A DNA stretch of 64,000 nt from Phycomyces nitens (Eukaryota > Mucoromycota > Mucoromycetes > Mucorales > Phycomycetaceae): the NCBI GenBank assembly GCA_022702545.1, contig JAHRBC010000006.1:1054001-1118000 (forward strand), given 5' to 3'. Under the pieces are notes generated by a model. The model saw only the letters and a list, made by a program, of their open reading frames with translations, did not search any database and was not told where the DNA came from. The position numbers and the translations under genes were made by a program. Below, in pieces: positions 56,802 through 64,000 of the stretch. Position 1 is the stretch's first letter. Each line of letters begins with the position of its first letter.

Positions 56802-58027
56802 TTAGAACCCCCAATCGAGCGACCCAATAAGACTCGCTGTTGCAGTGCCCAGGCCAAGCAGACAAGGTTCGTCATCAAAAGAGTAACTGCCAAGCGATGC
56901 AGATCCGCGGACATTAAGGAAATGTTGTGGTTGGGCCCACAAGGTGTGGTCCAATAGATTGTGGCGATGGGTGCCTGGGGGAGTGAGTGGATAGCCACTC
57001 AGAGACGAGCTGGACGAATTGGAGAGGTCCTGGCGAGTATGGTCCAAAAGAGCACAGGCATCAGAGGAAGAAGTAGTGGAGGAGGAAGACGGATGGTTGG
57101 CTGGAATAATAATAGGTGACCAGGACTGTTCAGTCTGGATCCAGCCGTCACTGTCAACGGAATGGGCTGTGGGTTTTGGTAGAAAGTCGTTCCGGACATC
57201 GACACCGCTGTCACAGTCAGAGTCATTGTCTTCGTCTGGCCTGCTGTTCCACAAGGGCTGGGGCCCAAGCAGAGGAGATTCTATTGATGGTTTTGAACGC
57301 TTGATTTTCTTGGCCTTTTGGATAGGGGACATGCGGAAGGTGGTAAAGAGAGGGGAATTGGATGCTCGGTGGGCGGCGTCCTTGTCCGAGTCTGGGTATC
57401 TGCGTGAACGACGGTGTAATACCGAGCGGTCTAGAGCAACGGGCTGCTTTCTGATCGGCCCACGACGCTTGACAAGATTGTCGATAAAAGGCTGCTCGCT
57501 CCCCAGCCGGATAGTCCAATGGCTCCCCTTGCCACACAACGTGGTCTTTGAGGAAGTCCGGTCGAGTTTCACAAACGCTTTGTTCAGGGAGAGATTGTGC
57601 CGAATTGAATTCTATCAAGTTTATTTTTATTATTATTATTATTTTAGTTGGCTGGTTTCGGACAAATATGGCTTACCTGCCAACCATGCTCTCCGGCAGT
57701 GTAGTAAGGGTAGTGGTCCGTGATCCAGTGGTAGATTTCACTCAAAGTCAGTTTGCGGTTCGGACTGGACAAAATGGCGTGTGCTATAAGGGTGGCATAG
57801 GAATAAGGTGGCTTATCCTGTGGATCGACAGGCTGCCAGGATGACACTAGATGTAACAGCTGGGGTTCTGATGAATTATGCACACTGTCGGATTCGGAGG
57901 GTTCGGAGGGGTCGGAGGGTTTTGAATGGGATTTGGTAGACTGGCCAGGATCCACTCCTCTGTCTTGGGAAGCATTGACAAAGGTAAACAAGGGTTTGAG
58001 GTCTGGAGACTGGTAAAAAGATGTCAT
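56802..58027 (-). CDS. Forkhead (FOX) transcription factor
   Basis: Two exons, 58027-57677 and 57611-56802, give 386 residues. The forkhead domain spans about 69-165: [38 protein letters not shown], then after the intron [17 protein letters not shown] and KGSHWTI. The DNA-recognition helix ([10 protein letters not shown]) is intact. There is no FHA domain upstream, unlike Fkh1/2-type cell-cycle factors; the short Ser/Pro-rich N terminus resembles Hcm1/Sep1-like forkheads, an inference. The C-terminal half is Ser-rich with a basic KKIKRSK patch and probably carries regulatory phosphorylation sites. The frame extends upstream to a TTG at 58045, but the ATG at 58027 is preferred. Confidence 0.93.
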
Positions 58028-59072
58028 CAAAGTAATATATAGCAAAAAAGAACAATGAATTTAATTTTCGGTGTCTGCAAGCACATTTTTATATAAAGTG
58101 GGAATCGGATTTATGTATGGATATGTTTGTGTAATGGTTCCACTGCTTGGATTGAGCCATTACACCTGGCCAAAGTGTACAGTGTGACAATCTGACAAGA
58201 AGTTATTTGTTTTATCATCCGCTGCATGGGTCACATATATATAGTTTGGATGTACCAAAAAGCAAGCCTCTATATCCTCTTGGCTGGCATGATATTCACA
58301 TAAATTGCCTGATCTTTTGGGCGTGTACAAGCAGCAATAGTCCAACTTTATATATCGCTGCAAACACATCACAACCACAACCACAACCACAACCACAACC
58401 ACCACCACCACCATATATTCCGGCCTTGTGAGGTTGGGGGGACCAGGCTTCCAATCTTTTTTTTTGAAGATTGCCTTGGTTCGGGGCGTCTTCTCTTCGG
58501 GATACCAAAACAAGAGAACCAAAACCTGCCCTTTTTGACCTCTCTTTTTGGGCCACTTGAGCCCAAACCTCCGCATCGGATAGACAAAAAAGAAAAATAG
58601 AGATCGCCAAAAGAGAAATACTTTCACAAGATTTCCATTATTATAAACGTGTGTGTGAATGAAAGTGATAACAATATAAATCTGAATATTCAAGAGCTCT
58701 CATCACAGCGTACCACGGTACACGACGATCAAATAGAGGTCTAACTAGATAATTGACCACCATTCAACGTCCAAGACGTATTGATTAGCCTAGAGGTTAG
58801 ATTACCACAATGCTTCTCCAAGGCCGGACTACAATTGCATCCTAGCAACCGTTCCTGATCGCAGTTCAATTTCACGCTTTTGAAGCCTCGGTCTGACATG
58901 TGATAGTACTACACTGGAATCCCTAGAGAGAGCTGCGACGATTTGGAATGCTAAATAAGTTTTGGGAATAGATGGAGTAGAACCGATAGGGCAAACAAGT
59001 CTTGGTGGTACAAAAAAGGGCAAGCCAGGCAGTTGTACTCTGGAATACAGGATTCTATATAACACACCCAAA

Positions 59073-59105
<33 letters not shown>

Positions 59106-60487
59106 TTGTATTAACAGGAAAAAAAAAGAAAAAAGAAAAGATCAATGGTCTTGAAACTCTGGCTGATAATTGCTTTAATAGGCCGTTCGATGAGCGATAA
59201 ACCAAACGATTGATTGGTTTGAGTATTGGACACAATATGTCAACTGTTGATAGTTTGTACGCTATATGAAAATAGGTCTTTAATTACTATTACTACTTTA
59301 CACCAACAAGCCTTTCATGATCACGCCAATTAATACTATCCCTACGAGAATACCTATTTGGCCAATTGATACTTAATAGATATTCCCTTTGACCCCCACA
59401 GGGAATACAAGCCAAGGTCAATGCGTGGGATAACAGATATTTATATACAACAACACCTCCACGGGTATAAATAGACCCCACCAGCCAATCTTGCCTTTTA
59501 CTCTTATCGTCCAAGGGAACTACAAAAGCTTAAAAACGCCCTTTGACGGAACACTGAGTCTAATTCAAAAAAGTATAAATAAAAGGTGGTTTGGAAAACA
59601 GAACCTTGAATACATCTCACAAACTCGGCCATCAATTCTATCTTATTAAGGTGAGGATCGGATATAGACATGGTCCCAGCACACATAATTATTATCATAA
59701 TATATCGTTCACTAGTCTATTCTAAAGTGCCATCTTTACCAGGCCCTTCAAGATCCAAAAAAGCTCCTAGGTAATCTCCGATAAAATGACATCACTGCCC
59801 AAAGAAATGAAGGCATGAGCAAGTTGGGAGAGTGGGAGTACCAAGATCTGGCCTTTCCCAGGCACACAATCGTACATCTCTTTTCTTTTTTCTTTTTCTT
59901 TGTGGATCCATATTTATCCGTACATACCAGACTAAAAGATCTATTCAAAGACTAACAATTGCAATCAATTGTCTTGGTTCTTGGTATAAAGACCAAGCCT
60001 ATTTAGTCTAGTGAACTATCCAGACATGTACCTTTCTTTTTGTATTATTATTAAAGAAAGGCAGCTATATTCAACCACTAGAGGTCTGGTTTGGGCTTTT
60101 GTAGCAGAATAGCAGCACTTAATTATTACATGTTTAAATCAAATCATCAGACAATGGGAACCACACCATTGCATTGCAGTCGATGCAATATATCTTCCAA
60201 TGTATCCTCTATAATAGCCCTGTTAATATCGCTAATCCCCGAGGCAAACCACATAAAAAGAGATGTCGACCATTGTCCATTATCATTAAAACCAGATTAA
60301 TAATAACATCAAGTCTTTTTGGTGCCAATGTTGGGTTGAAAACATTCTTTCTACACACATACATATATATATAAACTACACACACAGAGAGAGAGACACC
60401 TCAAGTGATATATCTTTTTTTATTTTTTGGATTGTTTGTCTTGCTCTATTTTGCCTTGCTTTTTTTGTTTCGCTCTCTCTCTTCTCT
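58028..60487. other. Intergenic region with microsatellites
   Basis: No gene is recognised; long open frames here are translations of simple repeats, notably (ACAACC)n at 58370-58401 and (CA)n at 59073-59104. An A/G-rich run lies near 59118-59140. It includes the forkhead promoter and the 3' flank of prohibitin. Confidence 0.55.
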
Positions 60488-61582
60488 TTATGCCTGGGAG
60501 GCATTGGAGTTGCTGTGGGCATTGACGTTGAGCAGGAGAGTATCGGAATCAAGCATGACTCTGTTGCCAGAACGAGAGATGACGGTAGCAATCTCGCGTG
60601 CAGCCTCAATACGCTTGAGCTCAAGGAAACCAGGCTTGTTCTTGATGGCATCACTGATGAGTTCGGCGGATTTAGCCTCACCCTGGGCACGAACAATGAC
60701 GGATTGCTTCTCCTGGCGAGCCTTGTCGACAATAAAGGCAGCACGCTGAGCATCCTGCTGGGCAATCTGCTTGGCCTCAACGGCGCTCTCGAAAACGGGA
60801 GAGAAACCGACATGGGTAATAGAAACATCGTCAAGGATGATGTTGAAGCGGAGAGCACGGCGGACGAGGTTCTCGCGCACAAGACGAGAGACACGCTCAC
60901 GCTGAGTAATCAACTGAGAGGCAGTGAACTGGGCAACGACAGACTTGAGGACCTCGTTTACGATGGAAGGCAAGATACGCTCATCGTAGTCCTGGCCAAG
61001 GGTTCTGTAGACAGTGGCAAGGTCGTCGACACGGGGCTTGGAAAGCACACGGCAAGTGATGTTGACCATTTGAAGATCTAGTGAATTCAGAAAAAAAAGT
61101 TGTCCACATATTATTATTATTATCAGATCTCTTAAAAACAGGCACACTTTTACACACTAGTGTGTGTTTGTAACATACCCTTGGTTCCTGTCAAGGAAGC
61201 AACGTTGCGAGGCTTGGCACGAACATCGTAGATAATAGGGGTTTCGAACCAGGGCACAACGAAATGAGTACCTTCGTTGTAAACTGTGTTCTGGACACCA
61301 AATAGACGAGTGTACTTGATAGCTCTGTGACCACCATCAACTATTGCAAGTAGTGAGCACAATTGTTTCTATTGTTGACTGTCTGCAAAATCCCAAATCC
61401 TAAACCTCCTAATGCCAGTTTTTCTTTATTGTATTATTACCGTTGAAGAGGGAGGCGTTGACACCGTAACCCAATGCGCCCAAGACAATAAGAGCACCAG
61501 TGGCAGAGCCGAGGCCCTTGCCTGCACCGTTAGGGAACATTCCACCCAATTTCTGGGCCGCTTGCTTTGCTTGCTGTGCCAT
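60488..61582 (-). CDS. PHB2: Prohibitin-2
   Basis: Three exons: 61582-61441, 61340-61179 and 61077-60488, giving 297 residues. The N terminus has a single membrane anchor (GSATGALIVLGALGYGVNAS, about 25-44). Then comes the SPFH/band-7 domain: VDGGHRAIKYTRLFGV, EGTHFVVPWFETPIIYDVRA, TCRVLSKPRVDDLATVYRTL, DYDERILPSIVNEVLKSVVA. A C-terminal coiled coil (EAKQIAQQDAQRAAFIVDKA) and helix (SRSGNRVMLDSDTLLLNV) complete it. With PHB1 it forms ring complexes in the mitochondrial inner membrane that protect respiratory-chain subunits (family knowledge). It faces the translin gene across a 327-bp divergent promoter. Confidence 0.97.
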
Positions 61583-61909
61583 GACGAGCCTGTTTGACGT
61601 TTGTGTTTGTTGAACAGCTTCTCCATGAACAAAAAAAATATGGATGTCAAAAACATGACTGCTGCTTGCGTCATCAGTCGCGTACGCAAACTGATTTTAA
61701 ACTCTCTCTTTCTTTTTTTTCTCAATTAATTAATTATCAAGTAACCCCCCCCCTTACAATTTTTGTTTTTTTAAAAAACAGACACGTCGCCAAATTTATA
61801 TATACCGATCCATCTTTAAACCTTTTCTTCTTCTTCTTCTTCTTCTTCTTCTTCTTCTTCTTCTTCTTCTTCATTTATCTATATAAATACATAAGCGTCA
61901 ACATCAGCT
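61583..61909. promoter_or_regulatory. Divergent promoter region between prohibitin-2 and translin with (CTT)n tract
   Basis: The 327 bp between the two start codons contain a poly-C run (61745-61753), a poly-T run, and about 15 CTT triplets at 61826-61872, just upstream of the translin ATG. Shared regulation is inferred from geometry only. Confidence 0.6.
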
Positions 61910-63175
61910 ATGGACAATATTCAACTAAACTTTTTTCAAAACCTGCAGTCTCTTTTGGAAGAAGAATCCGATCGTAAAAATGCATGTTTATATATCATGT
62001 CAAGTTTACTTGCCAAGACTGACCTTGGAGATGATTTTTCTTTCTTTTTTGGTTGTTGTTGTTGTTTCTCTTGTTGATGTGTAAATGTGGTTAAATAGGA
62101 TATCCAAGCATCTGTCAAGAACATTGACCTCTGTTGCAGAAACATGAGTTTTCGCCTCAATGCTATCCAAGCTGATCCAACCGGACCAGGTAATTGTCCA
62201 TTTTATTTATTTATTATCAATCCATTACATACACACACACAGAGAGACACTTTTACTATTATTACAATCATTATCATTATTATTATCATTAAAAAACATT
62301 TCAATAAACCATCTTTGTTCTGGGACGATTTCTTTGCCATTATCATGAGTTTTTCTTCTTTTCTTTTCTTTTTACACTATAAATATTTGGCCGAGAAAGG
62401 GAATACTGAGCCAGTAGTCTCATAGTTCCTCAGGTGGCATTTGATGACATTCAAAAAAGTGTAAAGGCCTTGGAGACCTTGGTACCTGAGAATGAGTATT
62501 ATAGGTAAGATAGCCAGCCAGACGCCATATATATAATATAATATATATATATCGACTAATGATGGATCCACGTCAAAAACAACAACAACAACAAAAGATA
62601 CAATGGTCTGTGGCATAGATCAGTCCAGCAGGCAGTGTTCCTTGCCGTGTTTAAGCATTACCTCGACACCGAGGAACTGATCGATCTCAATGGCGTCGAA
62701 CGATGCATTGGCGGTGGGAAACCATAACACCAAACCAATTGGATACTAAACAACCTCTACAGTAAAGGTCGACTTGCACAACAATATGACCAGCTTCCAT
62801 ATCCAACTTGAAGATGTTCTCCATGGTTACATTTCCCTCATCAGCGAGCTTGTATGTCAACAATTGTGTAACAATGATTTACTTACAAGATATCCCATAG
62901 TCCCGCCTGGCCGTCAATGCAGTTACTGTGGGTGATTATGGTCGTCCCATACGAATCTCAAAGTTCGTAAAGGACTTGAGTGGTGGTTTCCAGCTGCTCA
63001 ACCTCAAGAATGATAATCTGAGAAAAAGGTTAGGTTTATACTTATTTATTCTATTGTGCAAAACCCCAAATGCTTAATCAGGTGTGTGGATAGATTCGAT
63101 GGTATAAAGTACGATGTCAAGAAGATTGAAGAAGTAGTCTATGACATAACCCTCAGAGGACTCTACAAGCAATAA
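61910..63175 (+). CDS. TSN: Translin
   Basis: Exons recognised: 61910-~61973, 62099-62189, 62426-62504, 62598-62713, 62763-62851, 62901-63028 and 63094-63175. The N terminus reads MDNIQLNFFQNLQSLLEEES. Family blocks are SVKALETLVPENEYYR, VQQAVFLAVFKHYLDTEEL, FHIQLEDVLHGYISLISELS, RLAVNAVTVGDYGRPIRISK, FQLLNLKNDNLRKR and RFDGIKYDVKKIEEVVYDIT. Translin forms octameric single-strand nucleic acid-binding barrels and, with TRAX, the C3PO endoribonuclease (family knowledge); a TRAX partner is not in the window. The splice between exons 1 and 2 is unresolved: the best donor (GAT C|GTAAAA) does not keep frame with the best acceptor at 62098. An unseen micro-exon or a different acceptor (62107) may be used. 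Confidence 0.88.
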
Positions 63176-63440
63176 AAAGAAATTGTATATATATATATGG
63201 CTGATTAATATATTAAATACAATTCAATATCCTCCGAGATACCTCTTGGTCTTGTAGCAAACCAAAGAAAAAAGGAGAGACATGATAAGCTTGATGAGCA
63301 AAAAGAAGAAGAAAAAGATCAATATATGCCCATATCATATATATACATATATATATTTAAAAGACCTTGAAGGGTGACTGTGTCCCTATAGGGCAACTCC
63401 ATTTTGAAGAAGCGCGACCCAGGACCTCATCTCCCAAAAG
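63176..63440. other. Short intergenic region upstream of the ZW10-like gene
   Basis: AT tracts at 63187-63200 and 63338-63357; otherwise featureless. Confidence 0.5.
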
Positions 63441-64000
63441 ATGTCTACCCTAATCCCATTTGGGGATGCATTCATCACCCAGCTCTTTGCAAACGATCAG
63501 CCTCATCTCCCAGACACTCCCGTCAACTCTGCTTCACTCTCCAGCCTTCTCGCCTCGCTCTACAAGACCACAGACGCGCTTCACGAACAACTAATCAATA
63601 ATATCTACGATAATGTCGACATTTTTTCAGCATCATATGAACAGATTAATCAGCTCACTCAAAGGGTAGGATCCCTTACTGGCCAGGTCATCACTGGTCA
63701 ATCTAATGTCATCGATCCCCATTCAGGCACCAGAGCTGTCGTTGGCCAGGCGCTTGAGCGATACACGATGGCCTTGGAGACCTCTCAGAAGCACCAGACC
63801 CAGCTCGACAGTCTAAGTGTCCTGGTCTCGATTGTAGAAAGCATACAGGATATTGAATCCCTTATTGGTCAAGGAAAGATAGTCCAGGCAACCTCAGCTT
63901 TGATTGGATTGCAGGACACCATGATCCACAGTGAACCACACATTGTCGACACACTCTTGTGGCTCCAGGACAAAAGGGACCAGCAAAAGAAGAGACTGGT
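63441..64000 (+). CDS. Probable ZW10-like vesicle-tethering/kinetochore protein, N-terminal part (cut by window edge)
   Basis: An open frame from the ATG at 63441 runs to the window edge without a stop (186 codons). It begins MSTLIPFGDAFITQLFANDQ and is predicted mostly helical with heptad-like Leu/Ile spacing: YEQINQLTQRVGSLTGQVIT, LDSLSVLVSIVESIQDIESL and IGQGKIVQATSALIGLQDTM. This N-terminal pattern (a coiled coil followed by a short helical pair with Gly-x-x-x-x-Ala) resembles ZW10/Dsl1-type tethers of the NRZ complex, which capture Golgi-to-ER vesicles. The assignment is tentative; other CATCHR-family tethers (COG or exocyst subunits) look alike at this end. The upstream frame contains a stop before the ATG. 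Confidence 0.5.
   Translation, partial: MSTLIPFGDAFITQLFANDQPHLPDTPVNSASLSSLLASLYKTTDALHEQLINNIYDNVDIFSASYEQINQLTQRVGSLTGQVITGQSNVIDPHSGTRAVVGQALERYTMALETSQKHQTQLDSLSVLVSIVESIQDIESLIGQGKIVQATSALIGLQDTMIHSEPHIVDTLLWLQDKRDQQKKRL

Noticed and set aside
57019..57723. 234-codon plus-strand frame opposite the forkhead gene
   Set aside because: Antisense shadow; the minus strand encodes an unmistakable forkhead protein.
58160..58693. 177-codon minus-strand frame with a long Val/Trp/Cys-Gly run
   Set aside because: The frame is a translation of the (ACAACC)n microsatellite and flanking non-coding DNA; no domain or splice support.
60515..61081. 188-codon plus-strand frame opposite prohibitin-2
   Set aside because: Antisense shadow of the well-matched prohibitin-2 exon.
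1..64000. CRISPR arrays, rRNA genes, bacterial-type operons
   Set aside because: None seen; the window is nuclear fungal DNA with intron-containing genes.

Overview
The window comes from the nuclear genome of an early-diverging filamentous fungus, most likely Mucoromycota and possibly Phycomyces-like. This is inferred from very AT-rich spacers, genes split by many introns of about 50-70 nt with GT-AG borders, and the gene content: NoxR, eL31, prohibitin-2, a Pho85-type cyclin and an MscS channel with an EF-hand. Relics of Tc1/mariner, Mutator-like, LINE and LTR elements are abundant. There are no rRNA genes, CRISPR arrays or bacterial operons.

Layout. 0.5-2.4 kb: NADPH oxidase regulator NoxR (minus). 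5.9-7.2 kb: a decayed Tc1/mariner element with long terminal inverted repeats, directly upstream of the GPN-loop GTPase GPN1 (7.3-8.8 kb, plus). 8.9-10.0 kb: a second dead Tc1 transposase. 10.5-15.2 kb: a PX-domain AGC kinase and an F-box/WD40 protein, both minus. 16.2-17.4 kb: a 43-residue membrane protein and ribosomal protein eL31. 18.4-29.3 kb: a mobile-element graveyard holding a nearly intact Mutator-like transposase, a broken C2H2 zinc-finger/putative PD-(D/E)XK gene cut by a truncated LINE, a solo LTR with target duplication, a 261-bp tandem repeat, three Tc1 relics and another LTR. 32.0-32.7 kb: an orphan 214-codon ORF. 33.9-41.1 kb: MscS-type channel, PER1/PGAP3 lipid remodelase and an FAD-dependent amine-oxidase-like enzyme, all minus.

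44.7-48.7 kb: a second repeat cluster. A ~1.06-kb inverted repeat carries oppositely oriented LTRs and two tRNA-like genes, and is followed by a LINE ORF1 (gag-like) gene split by a solo LTR with a perfect 5-bp duplication. 49.6-50.5 kb: CPSF30/Yth1. 54.3-55.6 kb: PCL-type cyclin. 56.8-58.0 kb: forkhead transcription factor. 60.5-63.2 kb: divergently transcribed prohibitin-2 and translin. 63.4 kb to the edge: the start of a probable ZW10-like tethering protein.

The host genes are unrelated housekeeping and regulatory genes rather than a cluster. The most unusual structures are the LTR/tRNA palindrome, the zinc-finger/putative nuclease family, and the 261-bp repeat whose period is a multiple of three. 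All exon maps were read by hand from splice consensus, frame continuity and family similarity, without transcript data.
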